A stretch of 64,000 nucleotides of DNA from Brevundimonas sp. Leaf363 (GTDB lineage Bacteria; Pseudomonadota; Alphaproteobacteria; Caulobacterales; Caulobacteraceae), in the NCBI RefSeq assembly GCF_001424025.1, contig NZ_LMPZ01000002.1, positions 1,416,702 to 1,480,701 of the forward strand, given 5' to 3'. The position numbers were made by a program, and so were the translations under genes. Below the pieces are notes generated by a model. It did not search any database. It worked only from the letters and a program-made list of their open reading frames with translations, and was not told the DNA's origin. Of the stretch, positions 1 through 8,503 are shown in pieces; position 1 is the first letter of the stretch, and each line of letters begins with the position of its first letter.

Positions 1-161
1 AATGGAGCCAGCACCTCTTCGGAAAAAGTCGCCGCCGCCTCCAGCACTGCGTCCTGGATATCGGCGTCGAACTCGGGAAAGGCGCCGGTGGCGGCGACCT
101 GGTCTATCCCGACGGTCTCGAGAGCAAAGACGATGTCCCGGATCGGTGCTTTGTAGGCCAT
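1..161 (-). CDS. Acyl-CoA dehydrogenase, N-terminal fragment (cut by window start)
   Basis: The first 53 residues of a leftward gene are visible. The protein begins MAYKAPIRDI and continues with FALETVG and an acidic helix ending TFSEEVLAP. This is the usual opening of the long (about 590-residue) acyl-CoA dehydrogenases that oxidise fatty acyl-CoA with FAD and pass electrons to ETF. The catalytic Glu and the FAD-binding region lie outside the window, so substrate preference cannot be judged. The ATG at 159-161 is divergent from the cytochrome b561 gene, with about 70 bases between the two starts. Confidence 0.75.
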   Translation of the reverse strand, partial: MAYKAPIRDIVFALETVGIDQVAATGAFPEFDADIQDAVLEAAATFSEEVLAP

Positions 162-233
162 GACGTATCTCTGGTTGCCGCGCGCTTGCTGTCGAGGCTA
201 TGTGACGGGGTGTCGTTGCGGAAGGGAAGCCCG

Positions 234-785
234 ATGTCAGAACCCCGAAACCGCTATTCCGCCGTTTCCCTGGTCCTGCACTGGCTGATTGCGGCGATGG
301 TCATCGGTCAGGTGCTGCTCATCATGGCGCACGATGCGACAGAGGGCCCCGCGTCACGATCGTTTGTCGATCTGCACAAGTCAGTGGGTCTGACGATACT
401 GGTGCTAACCCTGGCAAGGATCGGTTGGCGCGTGGCTCATCCCGCGTTGCCGTTGCCCGCCGAGATGCCGAGGTGGGAAAAGGTGTTAGCGCGGGCGACG
501 CATGTCCTGTTCTACGTCGTGTTGCTGGTCATGCCGATCACGGGTTGGCTGGCCTCGTCAGCGGGGGGACGTGTCATTGAGTGGTTCGGCCTGTTTCACT
601 GGCCACTTCTGCCGGTGGGCGGCGGCCGTGAGGCGGCCCGGAACTACATGAACATCCACGGCATGGTCGTTAAGCTGCTTTACGTGCTCATATTCCTGCA
701 CGTGGCGGGTGCGCTGAAACATCAGTTTGTGAACCGCGACAACGTCCTGCACCGCATGATGCCGATCATCCCGCGCCGGCCGTGA
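234..785 (+). CDS. Cytochrome b561 family membrane protein
   Basis: A 183-residue integral membrane di-heme cytochrome b561 of the bacterial CybB type, expected to move electrons between quinol and a periplasmic or membrane partner. Four hydrophobic helices are evident. Candidate heme-ligand histidines are His16 (SLVLHWLIAA), His48 (DLHKSVGL) and two in the last helix pair (NIHGMVVK and FLHVAGALKH). I chose the ATG at 234 because GAAGGGAAG lies just upstream and the b561 family starts right before the RYSAVSLVLHW segment; an ATG at 186 would add 16 unlikely residues. The stop overlaps the GTG start of sua5 by four bases (GTGA), suggesting coupled translation. Confidence 0.88.
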   Translation: MSEPRNRYSAVSLVLHWLIAAMVIGQVLLIMAHDATEGPASRSFVDLHKSVGLTILVLTLARIGWRVAHPALPLPAEMPRWEKVLARATHVLFYVVLLVMPITGWLASSAGGRVIEWFGLFHWPLLPVGGGREAARNYMNIHGMVVKLLYVLIFLHVAGALKHQFVNRDNVLHRMMPIIPRRP

Positions 786-1699
786 GCGACGATGTCGCCG
801 CAGCGGTCGATGCGCTGCGGCTCGGCGACCTCATCCTGTTGCCGACCGAAACGGTCTATGGGCTGGGCGCCGATGCAGCCAATCCGGCGGCGGTGGCGAA
901 GATCTTCGCGGCCAAGGGCAGATCGCGCTTCAATCCTTTGATTGCGCACGTTTCCGATGTCGCCCAGGCGCGGCGCGTCGCAGTCATGGATGCGCTCGCA
1001 GAGCGACTGGCGGACGCGTTCTGGCCCGGGCCGATGACGATCGTCGCGGCCTACCGTGGTGAAGGCGTCTGCGATTTGGCGCGCGCTGGCTTGAACAGCG
1101 TGGCTGTGCGGGCGCCGCTTCTACCCTTGGCGCGGGCGGTGATCGATGCGTTCGGCGCCGCCGTCGTGGCGCCCTCGGCCAATCGCTCGGGGCGCCCCAG
1201 CCCGACAACCTTTGACGACGCCGTGGAAGAGACGGGACCGTCCGTCGCCGCCGCGCTGGACGGCGGTCCATGCGCGGTCGGGCTGGAAAGCACGGTGGTG
1301 TCTGTTCTGGGCGGCGTGGTCCGTCTGTTGCGGCCCGGCGCTGTGACGCGCTCCGAGATCGAATCCATTGTCGGGCCGCTGGCGGCCGACGAGGGGGACG
1401 GCCATCGTTCGCCCGGTCGACTGGCGTTGCACTACGCGCCCGATGCGCCTGTGAGGATCGAGGCGAGAGGCGCAAGGGCAGGCGAAATCCTGCTCGGTTT
1501 CGGCCCCGGCGTGGGCGAGCCGCGCTGGAGCTTGAGCGAGCGTGGCGACACGGCTGAAGCAGCGGCGCGGCTGTTTCGGTTGCTGCGAGAAGCGGATCGC
1601 GAGCGGCCGTCGGGGATCGCGGTCTCGCCGATGCCGAACGACGGGCTGGGAGAAGCCATCAACGATCGGTTGCGGCGTGCGGCGGGGTTCGTTGGCTAG
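782..1699 (+). CDS. sua5: L-threonylcarbamoyladenylate synthase (Sua5/YrdC)
   Basis: Makes threonylcarbamoyl-AMP from threonine, bicarbonate and ATP, the first step of t6A37 modification of ANN-decoding tRNAs. The YrdC domain shows TETVYGLGAD at residues 22-31 and the KGR(S)RFNPLI nucleotide-binding segment at 45-54. At 305 residues it is the long form with a C-terminal Sua5 domain after the segment VVRLLRPGAVTR. The start codon is GTG within the b561 stop. The gene converges with the patatin gene, and the two stops share the palindrome CTAG at 1696-1699. Confidence 0.93.
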   Translation: MSDDVAAAVDALRLGDLILLPTETVYGLGADAANPAAVAKIFAAKGRSRFNPLIAHVSDVAQARRVAVMDALAERLADAFWPGPMTIVAAYRGEGVCDLARAGLNSVAVRAPLLPLARAVIDAFGAAVVAPSANRSGRPSPTTFDDAVEETGPSVAAALDGGPCAVGLESTVVSVLGGVVRLLRPGAVTRSEIESIVGPLAADEGDGHRSPGRLALHYAPDAPVRIEARGARAGEILLGFGPGVGEPRWSLSERGDTAEAAARLFRLLREADRERPSGIAVSPMPNDGLGEAINDRLRRAAGFVG

Positions 1700-2787
1700 C
1701 CAAAGCGCGCCTGCAGATCGACACTCGACGCTTTGCCGACCGAGGCGAAACTGTCGGCCAGCCAGTCCTCAGCCGCCTTCTGTCCGCGCGCCTTCAGCCG
1801 GTTCAGATAGGTCCATTCCGTGTTGAACTTCGACCCCAGAGACTGGTCGGCCAGATAACGGTCCGCCTCGATGGCGTGCATCAGGATGTGGCGATACCGG
1901 CCGCGCGAGCTTTCCGTCAGCCGGCCTTCCTCGATCAGCTCCTGCACGAAGGCGACGGCGCGCAGCTCGGCCAGCAAGGGGGCGTTGAAGACGATCTCGT
2001 TCAGCCGGTCGACGATCTCGCCGCCTGTGCGCGGCGGCTCCTCGCGGATCATGGGGTTCAGCGTGACCAGCAGCACGTCGTCCGGCGTATCGTCGTAGAA
2101 CAGCGGCCAGAGCGGCGGATTGGCGAGATAGCCGCCGTCCCAATAGGGCTCGCCGTCGATTTCCACGGCCTGAAACAGATGGGGCAGACAGGCCGACGCC
2201 ATCAGCACCCGGTCCGTGATCTCGGTCGAGGTGAAGACGCGGCACTTGCCCTCACGAACCGCCGTGGCGGCTACGAACAGCTTGATCGGCGAGGCGCGAA
2301 CCGCCTCGAAATCGACCGCCGCCGTCAGGACGCGGTTGAGAGGATTGAGGTTGAAGGGGTTGAAGTCATAGGGGCTCATGGACATCGCCAGCGTCTCACC
2401 GGCGCGCCACAACGGGGTTTCCTTCAGCCAGTCCGGGCCTGACGCCGCGCTCCAGATGGCGCTGTCGCCGAAGACGTTGCGACCGCCCGAGCGGTTCACT
2501 TCGCGCCACAGCTTGTCCAGCGCCTCGCGTCCGCCCGCCGCGCCGGCCTTTTCCAGCCCCGACACAAGGGCCGCCGCGTTCATGGCGCCGGCCGATGCGG
2601 CCGTCACCGCGCGAATGTCGAGGCGGTCATCCTCCAGCAGCCGGTCCAGCACGCCCCATTGGAAGGCGCCGTGCGCGCCGCCGCCCTGAAGCGCCAGGCA
2701 GATGGAGGGACGTGTTGGCGGACCGTTCGTATCGGCTCCAGACTGCGAAGCCGGCTTTGGGGCAGGCTTGGCCTTGAACAACGCCAT
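1696..2787 (-). CDS. Patatin-like phospholipase (DUF3734-type)
   Basis: A 363-residue cytosolic patatin-fold lipid acyl hydrolase. The oxyanion loop is LQGGGAHGAFQWG (33-45), the nucleophile Ser65 sits in TAASAGAM, and the catalytic Asp is in WDGGYLANPP. The nucleophile elbow reads AASAG instead of the usual GxSxG. The C-terminal third, with YRHILMHAIEADRYL, is typical of the DUF3734 patatins. It lies 14 bases downstream of 3-hydroxybutyrate dehydrogenase on the same strand, so both are probably one transcript. A role in granule or acyl-ester turnover is inferred from that pairing. The ATG at 2787 follows a GGGGGGCGG ribosome site; the same frame stays open further upstream but only as a shadow of bdhA. 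Confidence 0.87.
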   Translation of the reverse strand: MALFKAKPAPKPASQSGADTNGPPTRPSICLALQGGGAHGAFQWGVLDRLLEDDRLDIRAVTAASAGAMNAAALVSGLEKAGAAGGREALDKLWREVNRSGGRNVFGDSAIWSAASGPDWLKETPLWRAGETLAMSMSPYDFNPFNLNPLNRVLTAAVDFEAVRASPIKLFVAATAVREGKCRVFTSTEITDRVLMASACLPHLFQAVEIDGEPYWDGGYLANPPLWPLFYDDTPDDVLLVTLNPMIREEPPRTGGEIVDRLNEIVFNAPLLAELRAVAFVQELIEEGRLTESSRGRYRHILMHAIEADRYLADQSLGSKFNTEWTYLNRLKARGQKAAEDWLADSFASVGKASSVDLQARFG

Positions 2788-2801
2788 ACCGCCCCCCGGG
2801 C

Positions 2802-3650
2802 CTATTGAGCGGTCCAGCCGCCGTCGATGGAGAAGCTGGCCCCGTTGGCCGAGGCCCCCAGGTCGCTGACGAGGTAGAGGAAGATGCCCGCCAGTTCGTC
2901 CGTGGTGACGAACCGCTTTGTCGGCTGGGCCGCCAGGATCACGTCCTTCAGCACGGCTTCCTTTGAAATGCCGCGCGTGCGGGCCTGGTCGGCGATCTGC
3001 TTTTCGACGATCGGCGTCTCGACGAAGCCGGGACAGATGGCGTTGCAGGTGATGTTGTCCTGCGCCAGCTCCAGCGCCACCGTCTTGGTGAAGCCGAGAA
3101 CGCCGTGCTTGGCGGCGACGTAGGCGGACTTGAACGGGCTGGCGACAAGGCCGTGGGCGCTGGCGATGTTCACGATCCTGCCGCGGCCCTGAGCCTTCAT
3201 GATCGGGATCGCCGCCCGCGTGGCGTAGAAGGCCGACGACAGGTTGATGGCGATGATCTGCTCCCACTTGTCGGACGGGAACTTCTCGACCGCTTCGACG
3301 TGCTGGATGCCGGCGTTGTTGACCAGGATGTCGAGGCGACCGAGGTCGTGCTTGGCGAAGGCGACCATATCGGCCACTTCCTCGCCCTTGCGCATGTCGG
3401 CGCCGTGATAGCGGACAGGCACGCCACAACTCGACTCAAGCTCCGAGCGGGTGCGTTCGATCTCGGACGGATCGCCCAAGCCGTTCAGCACCACAGCGCC
3501 GCCGCGAATGGCGACCGCGCGGGCCAGCGCCAGGCCGATGCCGGAGGTCGAGCCGGAGATGACGGCGACCTGGCCCTTCAGGTCGTTGATGTCGCGTACC
3601 GCAGGGGCCGCGCCCTCCGCCACGCCGGGCTTCTTGGTCCACTGGAACAT
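2802..3650 (-). CDS. bdhA: 3-hydroxybutyrate dehydrogenase (SDR)
   Basis: An NAD-dependent short-chain dehydrogenase interconverting (R)-3-hydroxybutyrate and acetoacetate, linking PHB or ketone-body turnover to acetyl-CoA. Features are the SGSTSGIG cofactor loop (32-39), LVNNAGIQHVE, the catalytic Ser in NIASAHGLVASP, the YxxxK pair in SAYVAAKHG, and CPGFVETPIVEKQI, all characteristic of BDH rather than generic SDRs. It is 282 residues long with a 25-residue N-terminal extension (MFQWTKKP) before the Rossmann fold. The ATG at 3650 is preceded by GAAGG; a longer open frame to 3791 lacks homologous character. It is the upstream partner of the patatin gene. Confidence 0.9.
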   Translation of the reverse strand: MFQWTKKPGVAEGAAPAVRDINDLKGQVAVISGSTSGIGLALARAVAIRGGAVVLNGLGDPSEIERTRSELESSCGVPVRYHGADMRKGEEVADMVAFAKHDLGRLDILVNNAGIQHVEAVEKFPSDKWEQIIAINLSSAFYATRAAIPIMKAQGRGRIVNIASAHGLVASPFKSAYVAAKHGVLGFTKTVALELAQDNITCNAICPGFVETPIVEKQIADQARTRGISKEAVLKDVILAAQPTKRFVTTDELAGIFLYLVSDLGASANGASFSIDGGWTAQ

Positions 3651-3726
3651 GGTCTCGCCTTCAGTCTCGTCTCGGATGCCGAACCTAGCGGGAGGAACGC
3701 CGGGGCGACAGAGCAAGGTTATTATT

Positions 3727-4488
3727 TCACGGCCTGGTGAATATCCAGTCGGTGTCGTTCGACGCCGCCTTGTCGAAGCGATAGCCGTCACGGTCGAAGC
3801 CCTTCAGCCCCTCGGCGCGGTCGATCCGTTCGTCGATGGCGTAGCGGGCCATGGTCCCGCGCGCCCGCTTTGCGAAGAAGGAAATGATCTTTCGCTCGCC
3901 GTTCTTCGATTCGTAGAAATGCGGCGTGACGACCGGTAGCTTCAGCGTCTTGCGGTCGGCGGCGTGAAAATATTCCTGGCTGGCCAGGTTCACCAGCGTC
4001 GGATCGGGCTGACCGTCGCCGTCGGCGTTCAGCTGTCTGACGATGCGGTCGCCCCAGAAGTCGTACAGGCTCTCGCCGCGACGGGTCTTCAGCCGCGTGC
4101 CCATCTCCAGGCGGTAGGGCTGGATGGCGTCCAGCGGCCGAAGCAGGCCGTACAGGCCGGACAAGATGCGGATATGGTCCTGCGCCCAGGCGAGGCCCGC
4201 CGCGTCCAGCTCGCGCGCCGCCAGCCCCTGATAGACGTCGCCGGCGAAGGCGAAAGCGGCGGGCAGGGCGCCCTCGGCGTCCGGGTCGAAGGCCTTGAAC
4301 CGTTGCTGGTTCAGCTTGGCCAGATCGGCGGAGATGCCCATCAACCGCCGCAGGTCCGTCTGGGTCAGGTTGCGGGTGGTGCGCGACAGGGAGGCGGTGT
4401 CGGCCGCAAAGCGCGGCTGGGTGGGTTGGACCGCGACTGGCGCTTCGGCGAAGTCGAGGCGTTTGGCCGGTGACAGGACGATCAGCAT
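3727..4488 (-). CDS. yaaA: Peroxide stress protein YaaA (DUF328)
   Basis: A 253-residue member of the YaaA family, DNA-binding proteins that limit iron-dependent oxidative damage during peroxide stress. It opens MLIVLSPAKRLDF, and has LYGLLRPLDAIQPYRLEMG in the centre and AKRARGTMARY with the family's C-terminal helix. Length and start match the family. It lies one base downstream of the FAD-linked oxidase gene on the same strand and is presumably co-transcribed with it. A protective role alongside an H2O2-prone flavoenzyme is attractive but unproven. Confidence 0.9.
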   Translation of the reverse strand: MLIVLSPAKRLDFAEAPVAVQPTQPRFAADTASLSRTTRNLTQTDLRRLMGISADLAKLNQQRFKAFDPDAEGALPAAFAFAGDVYQGLAARELDAAGLAWAQDHIRILSGLYGLLRPLDAIQPYRLEMGTRLKTRRGESLYDFWGDRIVRQLNADGDGQPDPTLVNLASQEYFHAADRKTLKLPVVTPHFYESKNGERKIISFFAKRARGTMARYAIDERIDRAEGLKGFDRDGYRFDKAASNDTDWIFTRP

Positions 4489-4489
4489 C

Positions 4490-5896
4490 TTAAAACAGCA
4501 CCGCCGGATTCATGATGCGCCTGGGGTCGATGGCGGCGCGGATGGCGGCCATGGTCTGGACTTCCAGCGGGGTCTTGTAGCGCTTGACCTCTTCGGTCTT
4601 CAGCCGGCCCAGCCCGTGCTCCGCGCTGATGGAGCCGTCGTAGCCGGCGACGACGTCGTGGACGACCTGCGAGCCTTCCTTCCAGCGGCCGATGAAGGCG
4701 GGGATGTCCTCTCCCACAGCCGGCAGGATGTCGTAGTGCAGATTGCCGTCGCCTACGTGGCCGAAGACCGAGACGCGGGCGCCGGGGTGGAACCGCTCCA
4801 CCGCCGCCGTCGCCTCGTCGATGAAGTCGGCGATGCGCGAGATCGGCACCGAGACGTCGTGCTTCCAGCCGCCGCCCTCGGGCTTCAGCGCCGCCGAATG
4901 TTCCTCACGCAGACGCCAGAAGGCGGCGCGCTGGGCCTCGTTCTGGGCGATGGCGGCGTCGATGATCAAACCTTCCTCGAAGGCGACCTCCAGCAGGGAA
5001 TCCATCTGGGCCTCGGCGCCGCCGGGCGTGCCGGAGATGATCTCGATCAGCACCGACCATTCGGGGATGGGGTCCAGCGGCCAGCGGCTGTCGGGGATGT
5101 TCTTGATGACCAGTTCGGCGCCCAGACGCTTCATCAGCTCGAAGGCCTCCACCCCGCCGCCGGTCTCGGACTTGGCGCGGGCCAGCAGCTCGACCGAGGC
5201 GGCGGCGCTTTCCAGCCCGACCAGGGCCACGGCGCGCGAGCGCATGATGGGGAACAGTTTCAGCGTCGCTGCGGTGACGACGCCCAGGGTGCCCTCTGCG
5301 CCGATCAGCAGCTGCTTGAGGTCATAGCCGGTGTTGTCCTTCCGCAGGCGCTTCAGGCCGTGGAAGATTTCGCCGTTGGGCATCACCGCTTCGACGCCCA
5401 GCACGAGGTCGCGCATCATGCCGTAGCGCAGCACCTGTGTGCCGCCGGCGTTGGTGGAGATGACGCCGCCGATGGTGGCCGAGCCCTCGGCCGCGAGGCT
5501 GAGCGGGAAGAATCGGCCCGCGGCAGTCGCCGCCTGCTGAGCCTCCAGCAGGGTCAGGCCGGCCTCGACCGTCATGGCGTCGTCCAGCGGGGTGACGTCG
5601 CGCACGGTCCGCAGCTTGCGGGTGGACAGCAGGATTTCGCCGTAAGGGATTTGGCCGCCGACCAGGCCCGTGTTGCCGCCCTGGGGCGTTATAGCAACGC
5701 CGTGCTCGGCGCAGATCGCCACGACGGCGGCGACCGCTTCGGTCGAGCGCGGCGTCAGCAGCAGCGACGTCTCACCGGTCCAGCGGTTGCGCCATTCGGT
5801 CAGCCAGGGGGCGAGCTCGGACGGATCCTGGGTCCAGCCGCCGTCGCCCACGGCGGACTTCAGCGTTTCGATCACGGCGGGGGAGGGTGCGGCCAT
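4490..5896 (-). CDS. FAD-binding 2-hydroxyacid dehydrogenase (D-2-hydroxyglutarate/D-lactate type)
   Basis: A 468-residue flavoenzyme of the VAO/PCMH family. The FAD-binding half shows TPQGGNTGLVGGQIP, GGVISTNAGGTQVLRYG and LLIGAEGTLGVVT. The C-terminal FAD-oxidase half has the metal-binding HVGDGNLHYD, then SAEHGLGRLK, and ends IDPRRIMNPAVLF. These are the hallmarks of D-2-hydroxyglutarate dehydrogenases and GlcD-type or D-lactate dehydrogenases; sequence alone does not decide the substrate. No ferredoxin domain is fused. It starts at ATG 5896, divergent from the Nudix gene, and leads into yaaA with one base between them. Confidence 0.85.
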   Translation of the reverse strand: MAAPSPAVIETLKSAVGDGGWTQDPSELAPWLTEWRNRWTGETSLLLTPRSTEAVAAVVAICAEHGVAITPQGGNTGLVGGQIPYGEILLSTRKLRTVRDVTPLDDAMTVEAGLTLLEAQQAATAAGRFFPLSLAAEGSATIGGVISTNAGGTQVLRYGMMRDLVLGVEAVMPNGEIFHGLKRLRKDNTGYDLKQLLIGAEGTLGVVTAATLKLFPIMRSRAVALVGLESAAASVELLARAKSETGGGVEAFELMKRLGAELVIKNIPDSRWPLDPIPEWSVLIEIISGTPGGAEAQMDSLLEVAFEEGLIIDAAIAQNEAQRAAFWRLREEHSAALKPEGGGWKHDVSVPISRIADFIDEATAAVERFHPGARVSVFGHVGDGNLHYDILPAVGEDIPAFIGRWKEGSQVVHDVVAGYDGSISAEHGLGRLKTEEVKRYKTPLEVQTMAAIRAAIDPRRIMNPAVLF

Positions 5897-5973
5897 GCGC
5901 GCTATGTCTCAAAATCGTGGCGCGGGCGAAAGCTGAAAGCTAAGCCTTGTGGCCCGCCAAGCAGGATTTTCCC

Positions 5974-6384
5974 ATGACTCCCACGCCCGTGGTCGGTGTC
6001 GTCTGCTTTCGCGACGGCGAGGTGCTGCTGATCCGGCGGGCCAATCCGCCGCGCCAGGGCGAGTGGAGCCTGCCCGGCGGCCGCATCGAGCCGGGCGAGC
6101 CGGTGCTGGACGCCGCCCACCGCGAACTGCGCGAGGAGACGGGTGTCGAGGCCGCGCTGATCGGCCTGATCGATGTGGTGGACGGCGTCTTTCCGGAGCA
6201 CGAGCGGCACTATGTCCTGATCGACTACGCCATGCGCTGGACGGCGGGTGAGCCGGTGGCGGGCGATGATGCGTCGGAGGCGCGTTTCTTCCCGATCGAT
6301 GCCGCGGCCATGCTGGTGGAGTGGTCGGAGACCGAACGCATCATCCGCACCGGGGCGGCGCTGAATCGCTCCGTCAGTTCCTGA
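5974..6384 (+). CDS. Nudix hydrolase
   Basis: A small (136-residue) Nudix pyrophosphohydrolase. The Nudix box G(x5)E(x7)REUxEExGU is intact, running from GGRIEPGEP through HRELREETGV, with the metal-binding Glu pair. The N-terminal strand VVGVVCFRDGEVLLIRR and the ADP-ribose-pyrophosphatase-like spacing suggest a nucleoside diphosphate derivative as substrate, but specificity cannot be read from the sequence. Start ATG 5974 fits the family better than the in-frame ATG at 5947. It is transcribed away from the FAD-oxidase/yaaA pair. Confidence 0.87.
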   Translation: MTPTPVVGVVCFRDGEVLLIRRANPPRQGEWSLPGGRIEPGEPVLDAAHRELREETGVEAALIGLIDVVDGVFPEHERHYVLIDYAMRWTAGEPVAGDDASEARFFPIDAAAMLVEWSETERIIRTGAALNRSVSS

Positions 6385-6526
6385 ACATCGGCAAGCTGAG
6401 GGTTTGAAAGCGCGCCCGCATGACACGGGTATGAAACGGCGCCATAGATCGCGCGCCGAGGTGGTTTCCCACCGGCACAGGGGGCTTATCCATCGCCGGC
6501 CGCGCGCCGGTTTCCGGGGGGCTATC

Positions 6527-6874
6527 ATGATCAAACGCACCGTCGTCGCGCTTGCCGCGGCGCTTCTTGCCGCCACCGCTCCGGCCGTGGCTTCGGCGCA
6601 GGTGACCGAGCCGGTCAGCTTCACGCTGAATAACAACACCGACCACGTGCTGGTGTCGCTCTACATCTCGGTCGTCTCCACGAACGACTGGGAAGAGGAC
6701 ATCTTCGGCGACGGTGTGCTGGGCGCCGGCGAGAGCGTCGAGGTCACCATCAACGACAACCTGCCCGACTGCGAATATGACCTGAAGGCCGAGTTCAGCG
6801 ACGACACCAGTCTGGCGCTGGGTTCGGTTGACTTCTGCTCGCTGGACGGCGGCTCGATCGACGTCACCGAATAG
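6527..6874 (+). CDS. Small secreted protein of unknown function
   Basis: A 115-residue precursor with a clear Sec signal peptide (MIKRTVVALAAALLAATAP, cleaved after ASA). The mature domain starts EPVSFTLNNNTDHVLVSLYI and contains SVVSTNDWEEDIFG and GAGESVEVTI, with two cysteines (PDCEYD and VDFCSLDG) placed to form a disulfide. I recognise this layout as a family of small periplasmic beta-rich proteins common in Caulobacterales and relatives, with no function known to me. ATG 6527 has the purine-rich CGGGGGGC upstream. The gene stands alone and is closed by a terminator at 6900-6935. Confidence 0.8.
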   Translation: MIKRTVVALAAALLAATAPAVASAQVTEPVSFTLNNNTDHVLVSLYISVVSTNDWEEDIFGDGVLGAGESVEVTINDNLPDCEYDLKAEFSDDTSLALGSVDFCSLDGGSIDVTE

Positions 6875-6899
6875 TCGATCCACCCATCTATGGGTCGAG

Positions 6900-6935
6900 G
6901 AGGGCGGTTCTGTCGCAGGGCCGCCCTCTTTCTTT
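6900..6935 (+). terminator. Rho-independent terminator after the secreted-protein gene
   Basis: GAGGGCGG at 6900-6907 pairs perfectly with CCGCCCTC at 6921-6928 across a 13-base loop, followed by TTTCTTT. It lies 26 bases past the stop of the secreted-protein gene and before the SPFH gene, so the two are separate units. Confidence 0.75.
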
Positions 6936-6996
6936 GTCCGGTTTTCGTAGCGGCGCCGTTCGCCTCGCGGTAGCATGGCGGTCAGGGAGAAAACGC

Positions 6997-8019
6997 ATGG
7001 ACTTCACGCTCTACTTCGCCGTCATTCTGGTCGTCTTCGCGCTGATCTTCCTGTTCAGCGTGGTCAAGATCGTGCCGCAGGGCCGCGAGTTCACGGTCGA
7101 GCGCTTCGGCAAATACACCAAGACGCTGAAGCCCGGCATCAGCATCCTGACGCCGTTCGTCGAGCGGATCGGCCGGCGGATGAACATGATGGAGCAGGTC
7201 CTGGACGTGCCCCAGCAGGAAGTCATCACCAAGGACAACGCCATGGTGAAGGTCGACGCCATCGTCTTTATTCAGGTGATGGACGCCTCGGCCGCGGCCT
7301 ACCGGGTCGAAAACCTGCCCTATGCGATCACTCAGCTGTGCTCGACCAATCTGCGTACCGTCGTCGGATCGATGGACCTGGATGAGGTGCTGTTCCAGCG
7401 CGACAACATCAACTCTCGGCTGCTGACCGTGATCGATGCGGCGACCGAGCCGTGGGGCGTCAAGGTCAACCGGATCGAGATCAAGGACCTGACGCCGCCG
7501 GTCGACATCACCAACGCCATGGCGCGCCAGATGAAGGCCGAGCGCGAACGCCGCGCCGTCATCACCGAAGCCGAGGGCGAAAAGCAGGCCGCCATCGCCC
7601 GCGCGGAGGGCGCGAAGCAGTCGGCCATCCTGCAGTCCGAAGGCCGCAAGGAAGCCGCCTTCCGCGACGCCGAGGCCCGCGAGCGGGAAGCCGAGGCCGA
7701 GGCGAAGGCGACGGCGATGGTGTCCGAGGCGATCGCGCGGGGCGACGTCAACGCCATCAACTACTTCGTCGCCCAGAAGTACGTCGAGGCCTTCGCCGAA
7801 CTGGCGCGCAACCCGACGGCCAAGACGGTGATCGTGCCCGCCGAGATGAGCGGTCTGGTCGGGACCATCGCCGGTCTGGGCGAACTGGTTGGCCTGGCGC
7901 GCGAGCAGCAGGCGACGCGCCCGCCCGCACGACCGGCCGAACCGGTCGCCGCGCCGCAAGCGCCGCAGCCGCCGCGTCCGCCGCGCCGCCCCACCGGCAG
8001 CGTTCCCACGGCGGAGTGA
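6997..8019 (+). CDS. SPFH/band-7 membrane protein (stomatin, QmcA-like)
   Basis: A 340-residue stomatin-family scaffold protein. One N-terminal membrane helix (LYFAVILVVFALIFLFSVV) is followed by the SPFH domain (VPQGREFTVERFGKY to about residue 170), then a long charged coiled coil rich in Glu, Ala and Lys, and a Pro-rich tail. Such proteins form large rings at the cytoplasmic membrane and often control membrane proteases or microdomains. ATG 6997 follows AGGGAGAAA. The stop overlaps the start of the NfeD gene by one base, and this SPFH-NfeD pairing is a well-known partnership. Confidence 0.92.
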   Translation: MDFTLYFAVILVVFALIFLFSVVKIVPQGREFTVERFGKYTKTLKPGISILTPFVERIGRRMNMMEQVLDVPQQEVITKDNAMVKVDAIVFIQVMDASAAAYRVENLPYAITQLCSTNLRTVVGSMDLDEVLFQRDNINSRLLTVIDAATEPWGVKVNRIEIKDLTPPVDITNAMARQMKAERERRAVITEAEGEKQAAIARAEGAKQSAILQSEGRKEAAFRDAEAREREAEAEAKATAMVSEAIARGDVNAINYFVAQKYVEAFAELARNPTAKTVIVPAEMSGLVGTIAGLGELVGLAREQQATRPPARPAEPVAAPQAPQPPRPPRRPTGSVPTAE

Positions 8020-8483
8020 TGACGATGGATCTGGTGACAAACCTCTATGCCTCACAGCCCTTCTGGCTGTGGATGGCGCTGGGCGTCGCCTTGCTGGCGA
8101 CCGAAGCCGCCTTCTCGACCGAGTGGCTGCTATGGCCGGCGGTGGCGGCGGGGGTGGTCGCGGTGCTGACCCTGTTCGGCCTGCGAATCGGCCTGGGCGG
8201 CGAGCTGGTGCTGTTCGGCGTGCTGACGGTGCTGGCGACCCTGGCGTCCCGGCGGCTGATCAAGCGGGTCAGTCCGGACGATGAGCCCGACATCAACAGC
8301 CGCGACGCCCGTCTGGTCGGATTGAAGGCCGTGGTCATCCAACCGTTCGTGGACGGGCGTGGCCGGGTCTTCGTCTCGGGCGCCGAGTGGGCCGCAGATC
8401 TGGAAGGCGCGTCGGCGCCGGACGGTGCGAGCGTCGTCGTTTCGTCTGTCGAGGGCGCCCGCCTACGGGTACGGCCAGCCTAG
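8019..8483 (+). CDS. NfeD family membrane protein
   Basis: A 154-residue short NfeD without the protease domain. Two or three membrane helices in the first 75 residues (LWMALGVALLATEAAF, LLWPAVAAGVVAVLTLFGL, LVLFGVLTVLATLASRRL) precede an OB-fold domain (LVGLKAVVIQPFVDGRGRVF to the end) exposed in the cytosol. It partners the upstream SPFH protein, which it overlaps (TGATG). The pair is expected to form a membrane scaffold complex. Confidence 0.9.
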   Translation: MTMDLVTNLYASQPFWLWMALGVALLATEAAFSTEWLLWPAVAAGVVAVLTLFGLRIGLGGELVLFGVLTVLATLASRRLIKRVSPDDEPDINSRDARLVGLKAVVIQPFVDGRGRVFVSGAEWAADLEGASAPDGASVVVSSVEGARLRVRPA

Positions 8484-8503
8484 GGGATCAGGCGGCGCGC
8501 GTT

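Noticed and set aside
4295-5977. A 560-codon plus-strand open frame opposite the FAD-linked oxidase
   Set aside because: Antisense to a complete flavoenzyme gene with all family motifs.
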